Shown: one piece after another, positions 43,324 to 52,133 of the stretch
Layout: every line of letters begins with the position of its first letter
How positions within the stretch are numbered: the first letter of the stretch is position 1
NCBI RefSeq assembly: GCF_900452385.1
Contig: NZ_UGOA01000002.1
Location: 1-64,000, forward strand
DNA: 64,000 bases
DNA from: Legionella donaldsonii
GTDB lineage: Bacteria; Pseudomonadota; Gammaproteobacteria; Legionellales; Legionellaceae
Direction: 5' to 3'
Translations under genes and position numbers: made by a program
The notes under the pieces: model-generated
What the model saw: the letters and a program-made list of their open reading frames with translations, nothing else
The model's database searches: none
What the model was told of the DNA's origin: nothing

Positions 43324-44649
43324 ATGAGCGCTTATGTTAAAAATTTTGATGAACATAAAGAAATCAAATCTTCACGTGACATTTGCAAATCATTAAAACC
43401 TGTTCCCACAGCATATATGGACAATAAACATTGTGAGCATTGCTATCCCGAAAAACGTTCTCATTTTCGAAGAAAATTTTTTAATTTATTCCATTATTTT
43501 ATATTCAATCCATTTATCTATCTTTTATCTAAACTCTTTCTCCTATCAGAGCATGATTTTTTACGATTCAATACCCTATTAAATCAGTTGGTCATTAATA
43601 TTTTTCAAAAACTAAAACTATATACCAAGACTCAGACCATTGATAGGAAACAATTCAATAACAGTGTCCTTGCATTTTGGGATGAAGCACAAAAAATAGG
43701 GCTAGAGCTGTATAATTTTAAGGAATCTAACTTGCATACTCTGTATTTTAAGTTGGTCTACAATAGGAAAAAATATTATTTCATACAGACTCCAATCTCT
43801 CTTATTTCTCAAAAAAATACACGCTTTGATGAGGATACTAAATATGATAATAAATGGATCCTCAAGAAAAAATTATTAGATAGCCAAATTCCCTGTCCCT
43901 TAGGGAGGGTTTTTATTTCCAGCAAAAAAGCCTACAACTATGGCATTTCATTGGGATTTCCTCTTGTGGTTAAGCCATTATCTGAATCTCTAAGTATTCA
44001 CACTTCATGTACTATTCAAACTCCAAATGAATTAAAAGAAGCGATAAACATAGTAAAGCAAGTTGATTTTCGCGTGCTGGTTGAAAAACACATACCTGGG
44101 GATGTTTATCGGTCATTAATTATTAATGATTCATTAATCGCTTGTGTGAGGCGACAACCTGAGAGCATTGTTGGCGATGGTGTAACTACACTTCAAGAGT
44201 TAATTGATAAAAAAAATAAAGTTACGTGGAAAGAAGGTCATGGTAAATATCCATATAAAATTACTCCAAATAGCAACTTGATGAAAATTTTGTCAGCCCA
44301 GGGAGTTGCTCTTAATACGGTAATAAACAAGGGACAACAAATCTTTATTGCAAAAAAAGTTACTATGAGTAGTGGTGCAAAAATCAGTGATGTTATCGAT
44401 CTGATACATCCTGAGAACAAACTATTATTGGAAAAAGCACATAAAATCCTCAATATACCGCTTACGGGTCTTGATTTTATTTGTCAGGATATTTCTCTTC
44501 CATGGCATAAGCAACAATTTGGAATTATTGAAAATAATAGTTTCCCTTACATTGAATTACATCTCAATCCGTCTGATGGGAAAGGAATTAATGTAGCAGG
44601 TAAAATTTGGGACTATGTACTCGATGTTTTAAGTCAAAAAAACGAGTAA
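43324..44649 (+). CDS. ATP-grasp ligase (cyanophycin-synthetase-like)
   Basis: 441 residues. After a variable N-terminal 160 residues with a hydrophobic stretch (FNLFHYFIFNPFIYLL, about 58-75), the ATP-grasp core has FPLVVKPLSESLSIHTSCTI, VLVEKHIPGDVYRSLIINDS and ACVRRQPESIVGDGVTTLQE, the last typical of cyanophycin synthetase/GshAB ATP-grasp domains. GLDFICQDISLP and GIIENNSFPYIELHLNPSDG carry the metal-binding acidic residues. These enzymes form amide bonds between a carboxylate and an amine. The ligand is unknown; only the ATP-grasp domain is present, without the Mur ligase half. Confidence 0.75.
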   Translation: MSAYVKNFDEHKEIKSSRDICKSLKPVPTAYMDNKHCEHCYPEKRSHFRRKFFNLFHYFIFNPFIYLLSKLFLLSEHDFLRFNTLLNQLVINIFQKLKLYTKTQTIDRKQFNNSVLAFWDEAQKIGLELYNFKESNLHTLYFKLVYNRKKYYFIQTPISLISQKNTRFDEDTKYDNKWILKKKLLDSQIPCPLGRVFISSKKAYNYGISLGFPLVVKPLSESLSIHTSCTIQTPNELKEAINIVKQVDFRVLVEKHIPGDVYRSLIINDSLIACVRRQPESIVGDGVTTLQELIDKKNKVTWKEGHGKYPYKITPNSNLMKILSAQGVALNTVINKGQQIFIAKKVTMSSGAKISDVIDLIHPENKLLLEKAHKILNIPLTGLDFICQDISLPWHKQQFGIIENNSFPYIELHLNPSDGKGINVAGKIWDYVLDVLSQKNE

Positions 44650-44660
44650 CCCAATAAATG

Positions 44661-44701
44661 TACAATTCATATACAATTTGGTTTTTTTAACTCGGTATAA
44701 T
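44661..44701 (+). promoter_or_regulatory. Promoter with TACA-N7-TACA box for Zn-ribbon acidic protein gene
   Basis: TACAATTCATATACA (44661-44675), 20 bases, then TATAAT (44696-44701). Near-identical to the 43250 promoter, including TTTTTAACTCG before the -10. Confidence 0.7.
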
Positions 44702-44737
44702 AACAGATAAGTAAATCTTTATTCGGATGAAACCATT

Positions 44738-45661
44738 ATGAACTTGCACTGGAGTATTCTCATGAAAAAAGACAAAGAAAAGCATCAGCCTGTCCTTGAA
44801 TCCATAACGGCAGATGAACCCAAAACCTCTTCTATAGCATTAGCTTTACAACAATTTAGAAAGGAAGCAGAAAAAAAAGAGGCTGCTGAGGAAGGTGCAA
44901 AAGTACGCTGTCCGACTTGTTTTAAAGAAATCGCACCTAAGCGCCTTTGTTCCGGACATGGCGCAGGTGGTAGCGGAGGTGATAGTGCCACCTCTGATAA
45001 GAAGACATCTGAGGAAAAAGCGAGTCCTGGTGAAGATAAATTCCTAACTAAATCAGGCAAAGTAGTTGGGTCTGAAGATGAATTGGTAGGAGTGTTTGGT
45101 TCAGAAGAACTTGATTTAGAGTCTGGTTTTGACCCAGAAATAATTGAAAAATTAATTGCTGATGGGAAATTGTTGGTTGATAGTGATCGTGAATCAATGA
45201 CTCTTAAGCTTGAATTACAATGTGATCCTAATGAATTAACTCCAAAGCAACGACATGAATTAAAAAAATTCATGGAAGCTATTATAAAAGAATTCAATGA
45301 TTTTAAAGAAGAAAATAATCTTTCCGATGATTGCATACATATTATTCAGGATGAGGAAGGAAACATACGTTCTCTTCGTATTACCATGCCCACACTCGCC
45401 TTATACGATACATTTATCCAAAGGCTAGCAAATAATTTAGTGCCCATACCCACTCCGAAAGCACAAGAAAAGGATGAGGCCACAAAAGAAAAAGAACAAA
45501 GACTTGCTCCAAATCCACTTTCGATGGAACCCAAGCCGTCTAATAGGTCCTCTAAACAAGAGGAAATTAAGCAAAATAAGGATATAGAACCTACAAAGAC
45601 GGAAAATGAGGAGGAGCAAGCAACCTTTAATCCATCTCCATTTAATATGAAACCTTGGTAA
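44738..45661 (+). CDS. Acidic, low-complexity protein with a short Zn-ribbon-like CPTC motif
   Basis: 307 residues (ATG at 44738; ATG at 44762 also possible). After a charged N-terminus there is VRCPTCFKEIAPKRLCSGHG (about 56-75), a possible Cys4-like zinc site, then a GGSGG linker, an acidic middle domain (about 115-235) and a Glu/Lys/Pro-rich tail ending FNMKPW. No family is recognised. Absence of a signal peptide, low complexity and the shared regulator box make it a candidate secreted or regulatory protein. Confidence 0.55.
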   Translation: MNLHWSILMKKDKEKHQPVLESITADEPKTSSIALALQQFRKEAEKKEAAEEGAKVRCPTCFKEIAPKRLCSGHGAGGSGGDSATSDKKTSEEKASPGEDKFLTKSGKVVGSEDELVGVFGSEELDLESGFDPEIIEKLIADGKLLVDSDRESMTLKLELQCDPNELTPKQRHELKKFMEAIIKEFNDFKEENNLSDDCIHIIQDEEGNIRSLRITMPTLALYDTFIQRLANNLVPIPTPKAQEKDEATKEKEQRLAPNPLSMEPKPSNRSSKQEEIKQNKDIEPTKTENEEEQATFNPSPFNMKPW

Positions 45662-46093
45662 AGCGAGTGTGAATAACAGGAAATAAACCACGAAATAATC
45701 AGGTTGTTTGTTTTTCGTGGTCTATTTCGTGCTTTAGAAAATTTTTACTTCTAGGATTATTGAATCTCCAGTATTTTTTAATCGATGTATCCTTTAAGGA
45801 ACAAATATAGACTCTACCTGTAACAGGTATTGTTTTATGTCCTAAACTCAAATACTTTGTCATTTAATGTAATTGCTACATGGCTACACGATCATCAAAT
45901 CATTGAGGCTATCTAGATCAAATTATCTATGAAATCATAGGATAATGTGATTTTTGCTATTGCAAATAAGGTCGGTTATTTGTAGCAAAACATATGCTAC
46001 CAACCTGCTACATAATGCTACATTTCAAGGAATCAAAAACACATCCTGAAATAGACAAAAGAGGATGTCATTAGTTCTGGATTGGGTTTTCTT
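45662..46093. other. Intergenic region with hairpin and GCTACA repeats
   Basis: No gene is seen. ACCACGAAA (45687-45695) pairs with TTTCGTGGT (45713-45721), a 9-bp stem that may act as a terminator, although no U-run follows. GCTACA occurs at 45875, 45883, 46007 and 46017, with an inverted copy at 45981-45986; these could be binding sites for a recombinase or an unidentified regulator. The right edge abuts the transposon end at 46094. Confidence 0.5.
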
Positions 46094-46150
46094 TGTAAGT
46101 TTTATCTTTATTTGGCAGGATTTTTTAAACTTTAAATGGCAGGTTTAGCA
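46094..46150 (+). repeat. Transposon left terminal repeat
   Basis: TGTAAGTTTTATCTTTATTT then GGCAGGA, followed by CTTTAAATGGCAGG. Same elements as the right ends at 50762 and 53476 (inverted) and 50942 (direct). Two GGCAG-containing sub-repeats are probable transposase-binding sites. Confidence 0.75.
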
Positions 46151-46180
46151 CCATATAATGCATGATAAAAAATATCCGTA

Positions 46181-46765
46181 TCAAAATGGAGCTAGTTTTG
46201 CGATGTTTTGCAAACATTCAGGTTTGTTTTCTGCATAAATAGCAGTTGTAATCGTGCTGGAATGGCCGGCCAAAGATGATACTGCTTTGATACTGATGCC
46301 CTGCTCAAGCAATCGGGTAATAAAAGTGCGACGACCAGAATGAGAGGTTGCACCAATTATACCAGCTTTATCATAAAGAGATCTGAACCATTTTTGCAAT
46401 GTACACGGAGTAAATTCTTTTTTTCGCTGCGTTTGAAATAATGGTTTATTAAGATCAGAACCAACCATGGTTTTTAAGTGATCGGTAAGTGCGGCATAAA
46501 CCTTTTTATTGGTAAGATAAGCATAATGTTGCTTTTTGCCATAATGTATTGAGCGTTTCAAACAAATTTCATCAAGAAGTCTGTATTGCTTATCTGCAAC
46601 ATCTTTAATAGAAAGCGATGCGATTTCTTTTGCTCGCAGCCCTAACCCGAATGAGCAATATACAATCGCAATATTGCGAATGGGGGATGAGCCAATTTTT
46701 GCTGCATTTAGTAGTTGGTCGAATTCAAACGCATTCAAAATCTTTGCCTTACCTTTTTTTGCCAT
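46181..46765 (-). CDS. Tyrosine recombinase inside the transposon
   Basis: 194 residues. Arg in GLGLRAKEIASL, HSGRRTF, LAGH and TAIYAENK give the full tyrosine-recombinase catalytic set; no N-terminal core-binding domain is present. Homologous over its whole length to the product of 18243-18827. It lies 87 bases inside the left end, where such elements usually carry TniQ or a resolvase. Role could be cointegrate resolution or site-specific integration. Confidence 0.85.
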   Translation of the reverse strand: MAKKGKAKILNAFEFDQLLNAAKIGSSPIRNIAIVYCSFGLGLRAKEIASLSIKDVADKQYRLLDEICLKRSIHYGKKQHYAYLTNKKVYAALTDHLKTMVGSDLNKPLFQTQRKKEFTPCTLQKWFRSLYDKAGIIGATSHSGRRTFITRLLEQGISIKAVSSLAGHSSTITTAIYAENKPECLQNIAKLAPF

Positions 46766-46788
46766 ATCAACACCACCATTAAAATAGA

Positions 46789-47655
46789 TTAAGTATTACC
46801 AATTAACAAACATTCTCTTGCTGCCAATACCACTTCATTAGTGATATATTGCAATTGATTCAACTTTAACAATCGGTCAATTTGCATAAATAGCCGATTC
46901 AATAATCGGAAATTACCATTAGTGATGCGCATAATGGATGCCATCGCCTCATGATCAGAAAATTCATTTTGCTTTAATTTAAGCCCTAACTTTTGCCAGT
47001 TGTGCTCCAAGGTAAACAACATTTCTTCCTTGGACAGTGGTTTATATTCATGAGAAAATCCTATCCGTGAATACAGTTGTGAATACCTTGATAGTCTTTT
47101 TTCCAAGCCGGGCATGCCAATAAATACGATGGAAATACCCCGATCGTCGTACAATGATCTCAGTAACTCTAACGCGGCAAAACCAAGTCTTTCCGTTTCA
47201 TCAATGATGATTAGCTTGCAGTAATTCTTGGATGATAATTTTATCGTTTTGATAAAATTCTCTTTTTCATCTTGATTTAATTGGGTTTGCTCATCGACCA
47301 TCTTATTTACTTGTGCGGCATGAACCACACGATCAAAATAACAAATGTTTTGATTCAAGGTATTTAGCATTTGAAGAGAAGACAGTGGGGCAATGGGAGT
47401 ATAAAAAACGGTACTGCAGCTATAAAGTTCGGTTGGTACATGACGATTATCTTCAATTGCATATCCATTCGGGTTTGCAGACAAGATTAGCTTACGCTTG
47501 CTGTAATGTTCTGCAGATTGCGTTTTACCAACCCCGGGAGATCCATAACAAATGCCAATGTATTTATATTCGACACAAGCATCACAAAACTCCTCAAATC
47601 GCTGATATCCCTTGGTTTCTAAAAACATATCATCCATGGTAGGTAGCTTATTCAT
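46789..47655 (-). CDS. TniB/TnsC-like AAA ATPase
   Basis: 288 residues. Walker A CYGSPGVGKTQSAEHYSK (about 36-53), Walker B KLIIIDETERLG (about 146-157) and sensor FIGMPGLEKRL. AAA ATPases of this kind (TniB, TnsC, MuB) deliver the DDE transposase to target DNA. The start overlaps the transposase stop by 8 bases. Confidence 0.85.
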   Translation of the reverse strand: MNKLPTMDDMFLETKGYQRFEEFCDACVEYKYIGICYGSPGVGKTQSAEHYSKRKLILSANPNGYAIEDNRHVPTELYSCSTVFYTPIAPLSSLQMLNTLNQNICYFDRVVHAAQVNKMVDEQTQLNQDEKENFIKTIKLSSKNYCKLIIIDETERLGFAALELLRSLYDDRGISIVFIGMPGLEKRLSRYSQLYSRIGFSHEYKPLSKEEMLFTLEHNWQKLGLKLKQNEFSDHEAMASIMRITNGNFRLLNRLFMQIDRLLKLNQLQYITNEVVLAARECLLIGNT

Positions 47656-49086
47656 GCTTGTACCTCTTTATTTTGACATGGCTGTCTTTCTTTTGTTGTT
47701 CGATAGGTGGTATTGGCGTTGGTTTTTCGGTAATTTTTGTTGGATTTTTTAACAAGGCATCTACAATTGAACACCGCTCGCTGATATTGTCTCGTAATTC
47801 TTTCCTTCGAGCATTTCTCGCCTGGATAATTTCTTTCAAACTGACTGTCCCTGTGTCTAATTCTTGTGAAATTGCGCGGCACAAAAAACTACCCTTGTGA
47901 AACACGCGAATTTCGGCAAGATCCCTTGGATCATAACGAATGATGACATCCTCGCCCACAAAGCCCGCAAGGGTTGTAGAAAAATAACGGAATCCTTGAA
48001 ATTTTATGCCATCTCTGTGAACTCTTCTTGGTTTTGCTACCATCAATAATAATGAATCCAGCGACTCTTGAGTTTCAGGGAGCTGAGGCAAAAAACAATT
48101 GCTTTGCCATTTAATGATTGGCGCAACTTTGGTTGAACTATGTGGCTGATTATTGTATTCATCCAACATAAATAATTTTAGTTTTAATTCAAGTTCTTCA
48201 AGCGTCAAGCATTCATTATTTTTTACAGAAGTACCTGGTTGCACGTACCCAGGCAAGTCTTGAAGAACGCGTTGATTTATAGTTGCAAAAAAGCGCTCAA
48301 TCTTTCCACGACCACGGGGTTTACCGATAGTCGAAAAAATTAATTGTATTTTCAATGAGACACAAACTTCTTCAATATGATGTGATGTAAAATCGCAACC
48401 ATGATCGGTATACATGATTTCAGGAATGCCGCAGATAGGCCACTGTCTCTCATTTTTTATCCATATCGCCTGACGTAACGCTAACGATGTTTGTAGTGAT
48501 GAGGGAGCATGAAAACTTAAAAAATATCCAGCAATGCCCCTACTGTAATCAACATAATAACGGTGAGCCAGGGTCGTTTAATCCCACCTTTATCATCAAG
48601 CACGTAGATATCAAGCAATGTGTGGTCCGCTTGCCATATTTCATTTGCCCTCGACGCCTCTCTGATATAAAGAAGATCATATTTTTGCTGGTATGGTTTT
48701 ATACCATCATGCGCAAGACTGATGAGATCAGGGGAGATATTATTAATAATCTTTGAAACAACGGCATAGCTAGGTATTGGCAGCCCATTATCTTTGGCAT
48801 GACGCACTATTTGTCGATGAATTGCAGCAATGGTACGTTTTGGTTTTTGCAGAGCCAACCCTTCAATTACTTGTGCCAAATTTTCTGTTAGCTCGCGATG
48901 GCTCCCTTTATCATTACGAGCTTTTGATTTTAATCCGTCGAACCCATTGACTTTGTATTGGTCAATCCACCGATGCAAACTCCTAATGGAGATACCTGAA
49001 TCCTTCGCGATAGAAATCAGAGTCGCCTTATCTTCTAAATACAACTGAATGACTTTAAATTTATCAAAAGCACTTTTTCTACTCAT
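47648..49086 (-). pseudogene. TniA/TnsB-like DDE transposase, frameshifted
   Basis: Two frames, 49086 (or an alternative start at 49125) to 48517 and 48415 to 47648, form one transposase. An N-terminal HTH (SGISIRSLHRWIDQYKVNGF) and first Asp in IWQADHTLLDIYVLDDKGG are on the first piece. The second has Asp in YTDHGCDF, Glu in GKPRGRGKIERFFAT, and a C-terminal Mu-type beta barrel. The break is one missing base: the minus strand reads ATTATG-TT-GATTACAGT at 48551-48552 where GAT-GAT-TAC is expected; the frame is open on both sides (DYSRGIAGYFLSFHAPSS). A single-base deletion or sequencing error; otherwise complete. Confidence 0.8.
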
Positions 49087-49125
49087 ATTTACTAAAACAA
49101 CTCCAGGACAGAATTTGGCTTGCAC

Positions 49126-49332
49126 TTTATGTTCAAGAGAAAAATATTTTGATTATAAAATACCTTATTGGTCGAATATGATACTTTAACTTCATTATTT
49201 TGTATACTATATAACGACCGTTTTTATGCATATGTTTTGTTGCCCCATTACACTTTATAAAAATATATTATTATGTATAATTAAATCTATTATTTAAGGT
49301 TAAACTTTAACGGACTATTATTTGAGTAAATT
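49126..49332. promoter_or_regulatory. Divergent promoter region of transposase and resolvase
   Basis: A very AT-rich 207-base interval between the divergent transposase and resolvase genes. It contains TATACTATATAACGACCG and other imperfect palindromes and is the natural position for the res site of the resolvase. No exact repeat was defined. Confidence 0.35.
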
Positions 49333-49965
49333 ATGGCCAAAACAATCGCATATATTCGTGCTTCAACTGATAAACAAGATTTGAATAATCAAAAGCTTGA
49401 AATTTTTGAATTTGCTAAAAAAAATAAACTTGAAGTAGATGATTTTATCCAAATGACTATCTCGAGTAGAAAAACTAGTAAAGAACGCCGCATTGATGAA
49501 ATGCTTTCAGTATTGAATGATGCCGATACCCTTATTGTCACTGAACTAAGTCGATTGGGAAGAAGCACTGCAGAAGTAATCGGGTTAGTAAATGAATTAA
49601 TCAAAAAACAAGTCCGAGTAATTGCTATTAAGCAAAATCTGGATATGAAGCAACACGACATGAATTCTAAAATCATGATTACCTTGTTTTCACTCTTTGC
49701 TGAGCTTGAGCGCGATCTCATCAGTCTTAGAACTAAAGAAGCTCTTGCTAGCAAAAAATTGCAAGGAATTCAATTGGGAAAACCTAAAGGCACAATTCAA
49801 AAAAGTAAATTTGATAAGGATGCTGATAAAATTAAAGAGCTCTTAGCATTAGGTTTATCAGTGAGGAAAATCGCAATTTTTTTAGGTTATAGCAATCATA
49901 TTGGTCTCAATACTTATATTAGGAAAAGGGAAGTACGCAAAGCTCTTATTGGAATGAGTGACTGA
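49333..49965 (+). CDS. tniR: Serine recombinase (resolvase/invertase)
   Basis: 210 residues. YIRASTDKQDLNNQ (catalytic Ser about 11), LIVTELSRLGRSTAEVI and LFAELERDLISLRTKEALA are the canonical resolvase motifs; a C-terminal helix-turn-helix (LGLSVRKIAIFLGYSNH) binds DNA. It probably resolves cointegrates of this transposon. Confidence 0.9.
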   Translation: MAKTIAYIRASTDKQDLNNQKLEIFEFAKKNKLEVDDFIQMTISSRKTSKERRIDEMLSVLNDADTLIVTELSRLGRSTAEVIGLVNELIKKQVRVIAIKQNLDMKQHDMNSKIMITLFSLFAELERDLISLRTKEALASKKLQGIQLGKPKGTIQKSKFDKDADKIKELLALGLSVRKIAIFLGYSNHIGLNTYIRKREVRKALIGMSD

Positions 49966-50057
49966 TACAGCGTGTAATTATTACCTGAATAAAATAGATT
50001 ATGGTGATGCTTGAGGATATGGGATTAAGCAAGTCTGGTTATTAACGGAGAAATTTT

Positions 50058-50666
50058 ATGAGTTGTGAATGTCAGCAAGCTATTACTATAACAGATAAAA
50101 AAGTCTTAATAATTGCGCTAATATTAAATTTTATCATGTTTATTATAGGTTTAATCGCGGGAATTATAGCTCAGTCTACTGGACTCATTGCAGACTCGCT
50201 GGATATGCTTACTGATGCCTCTGCATACTCGTTAGCTCTTGTAGCAATAGGTCGCACTGTACGCTTCAAAGAAACTAGTGCTTTGGTAAGCGGTGGATTT
50301 GTATTTATTTTGGGCATCGGTGTATTGATTGATGTTGGTCGAAGAGCTTTGTTGGGTAGTGCTCCCGAAAGTACAATTATAATAACTATTGCCTGTATTT
50401 CTCTCTTGGTAAATGGTGTGGTTTTATATTTACTGCGCCGATTCCGAAAGGGAGAGATCCATTTGCATGCAACCTGGATTTTTACTCGCGCAGATGTTAT
50501 TGCCAATCTCGGTGTCATTTTATCTGGAGGATTGATACTATTCACAAAATCTCGTTATCCTGATCTAATCGTCGGTTTCGCTATTGCCTTGTACATAATA
50601 AAAGAAGCTTTTGAAATCTTTGGTGTGTATCGCACATCTCAAGCTATTTCTAATAAACCAAATTAA
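50058..50666 (+). CDS. Cation efflux (CDF/CzcD-type) transporter, transmembrane part only
   Basis: 202 residues with about six membrane helices. TGLIADSLDMLTDASAYSLALVA (about 37-60) contains the DxxxD metal site of TM2 and FTRADVIANLGVIL (about 142-156) the HxxxD-like site of TM5 (here RADV). The C-terminal cytoplasmic domain of typical CDF proteins is missing. Cargo gene of the transposon; metal unknown (Zn, Cd or Co are usual). Confidence 0.78.
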   Translation: MSCECQQAITITDKKVLIIALILNFIMFIIGLIAGIIAQSTGLIADSLDMLTDASAYSLALVAIGRTVRFKETSALVSGGFVFILGIGVLIDVGRRALLGSAPESTIIITIACISLLVNGVVLYLLRRFRKGEIHLHATWIFTRADVIANLGVILSGGLILFTKSRYPDLIVGFAIALYIIKEAFEIFGVYRTSQAISNKPN

Positions 50667-50699
50667 TGTTTTAAGAGACAGTATTAATACATCTATCAA

Positions 50700-50762
50700 A
50701 ATAATAGGATTTAATGCCAATTAAAATTTGAATTTTTCTGCCAAATAAATATAAAACTTACA
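50700..50762 (-). repeat. Transposon right terminal repeat
   Basis: Read inward from 50762 on the minus strand: TGTAAGTTTTATATTTATTT, GGCAGAAAAATTCAAA, then TTTTAATTGGCATT. Matches the left end at 46094. Confidence 0.75.
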
Positions 50763-50784
50763 CTTTTGGCATAAAATCTCAAAG

Positions 50785-50823
50785 AGGTCTTAAAATAAGG
50801 GATTAGATAGTATTTTAAGACCT
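50785..50823. terminator. Long inverted repeat, possible terminator
   Basis: AGGTCTTAAAATA (50785-50797) is perfectly complementary to TATTTTAAGACCT (50811-50823), a 13-bp stem with a 13-base loop. Poor in downstream T, so function is uncertain. Confidence 0.5.
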
Positions 50824-50874
50824 AACGGCAAAATAGGCAATAGGGAAAATTGTTACAACCCTTATAAACACTGT

Positions 50875-50910
50875 AGAGGTCTAGTAATCATTCTTTCTAG
50901 ACCTCTTTTA
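50875..50910. terminator. Probable bidirectional terminator
   Basis: AGAGGTCTAG (50875-50884) and CTAGACCTCT (50897-50906) form a 10-bp stem followed by TTTTAAA, a Rho-independent terminator shape. It separates the two neighbouring elements. Confidence 0.7.
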
Positions 50911-51071
50911 AATTACTAAGTTTATCTCTTTTGCCTATTTTTGTAAGTTACTACATTTATTTGTCAGGAAAATTTAAAATCTACCAAAACGGCAAGGAAC
51001 AAACGTTTTTCTTTATAATCCTGTCTTCTTTTTTCACTCGTACCCATTTGTATCCTTAGCTTTTAAGCTGA

Positions 51072-52133
51072 TTAGCTCGTAGGATTTACTTTATAAAACC
51101 AGTGTCGTCGTAACCAAAATGCCACATTCACCAGTGAAATTAGCACAGGCACCTCAACAAGGGGGCCTATAACTGTTGTGAATGCGATGGCAGAATTAAG
51201 TCCAAAGGCAGCAATAGCTACAGCAATAGCCAATTCAAAATTATTACTGGCTGCTGTAAATGAAGTTGCCGTTGTTTTTTCATAGCTTGCGCCGATGATT
51301 CTTCCCATTGCAAAACTGACAAGAAACATCACAATAAAATAGAGACCCAGCGGAATGGCAATACGAATCACATCAAATGGAAGTTGTAACACCATCCCGC
51401 CTTTCAAAGAAAACATCGCCAAAATTGTAAAAAGGAGGGCAACAAGGGTAATAGGAGAAATTTTTGGTAAAAAATTGGTTTCATACCAAGCCAGCCCTTT
51501 TCGCTTTATCAATACAAAGCGAGTCAGAAATCCCGCAAAAAAAGGAATACCAAGATAAATAAATACACTTTCCGCAATTGTCATAAAATTTATGTGAACT
51601 ATTTGCCCAGTCATGCCAACCAGGGATGGTAATACTGTTAGAAAAAACCAGGCATAAACACTAAAGAAAAACAATTGAAAAATACTGTTAAATGCCACTA
51701 ATGCCGCAGCATACTGATTATCTCCTTCGGCCAGTTGATTCCAGACAATTACCATGGCAATACACCGTGCCAAGCCAATGAGAATGAGTCCGGTCATGTA
51801 TTCGGGATAACCATGTAAGAACAAGACAGCAAGTCCAAACATGAGAAATGGTCCAATAAGCCAATTTTGAATCAATGATAATAGAAGAATGCGCCAATCT
51901 TTAAACACCAACGGCAATTCTTCATATTTAACCCGGGCCAAAGGAGGGTACATCATTAAAATCAATCCGAGTGCAATGGGAATATTGGTGGAGCCAATAG
52001 ATAAGGAATTGATAAATCGTGGTGTTCCGGTAAAGAGCGAGCCGATCCCGACGCCTGTGGCCATGGTCAGGAAAATCCAGAAAGTTAAATACCTATCTAA
52101 AAAAGAAAGACGCTTGGTGTTGCAAGTGCTCAT
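51072..52133 (-). CDS. arsB: ACR3-family arsenite efflux permease
   Basis: 353 residues with about ten membrane segments. It begins [20 protein letters not shown] and contains [20 protein letters not shown] (about 117-136), the conserved Cys segment needed for As(III) transport in ACR3, and [20 protein letters not shown] (about 290-309). Exports arsenite by proton antiport across the inner membrane. Last of the arsR-arsI-arsC-acr3 operon; overlaps arsC by 4 bases. Confidence 0.93.
   Translation of the reverse strand: MSTCNTKRLSFLDRYLTFWIFLTMATGVGIGSLFTGTPRFINSLSIGSTNIPIALGLILMMYPPLARVKYEELPLVFKDWRILLLSLIQNWLIGPFLMFGLAVLFLHGYPEYMTGLILIGLARCIAMVIVWNQLAEGDNQYAAALVAFNSIFQLFFFSVYAWFFLTVLPSLVGMTGQIVHINFMTIAESVFIYLGIPFFAGFLTRFVLIKRKGLAWYETNFLPKISPITLVALLFTILAMFSLKGGMVLQLPFDVIRIAIPLGLYFIVMFLVSFAMGRIIGASYEKTTATSFTAASNNFELAIAVAIAAFGLNSAIAFTTVIGPLVEVPVLISLVNVAFWLRRHWFYKVNPTS

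Larger units (their letters stand above)
46094..50762. mobile_element. Tn7/Tn5053-like transposon with tyrosine recombinase
   Basis: The left end starts TGTAAGTTTTATCTTTATTT (46094) and the right end, read inward from 50762, starts TGTAAGTTTTATATTTATTT. Both continue with TTTGGCAG and a second, degenerate TTTAAxTGGCA repeat about 30 bases in, as expected for multiple transposase-binding sites. Inside: recombinase, TniB-like ATPase, TniA-like DDE transposase (frameshifted), resolvase and a cation efflux gene. No TniQ/TnsD-type target selector is present. Flanking 5-base sequences (TTCTT/CTTTT) do not match exactly, so no duplication can be claimed. Confidence 0.7.

Noticed and set aside
44785-45336. 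183-codon minus-strand frame rich in Ser
   Set aside because: Antisense to the acidic Zn-ribbon protein; Ser-rich composition is what the opposite strand of Glu/Lys codons gives.
47652-47900. Small frames around the TniA/TniB junction
   Set aside because: Out of frame with the transposase and without motifs.
46089-50767. Target-site duplications of the two transposon-like units
   Set aside because: The 5-base flanks (TTCTT/CTTTT and ATTTT/ATAAC) do not match, so none is claimed.
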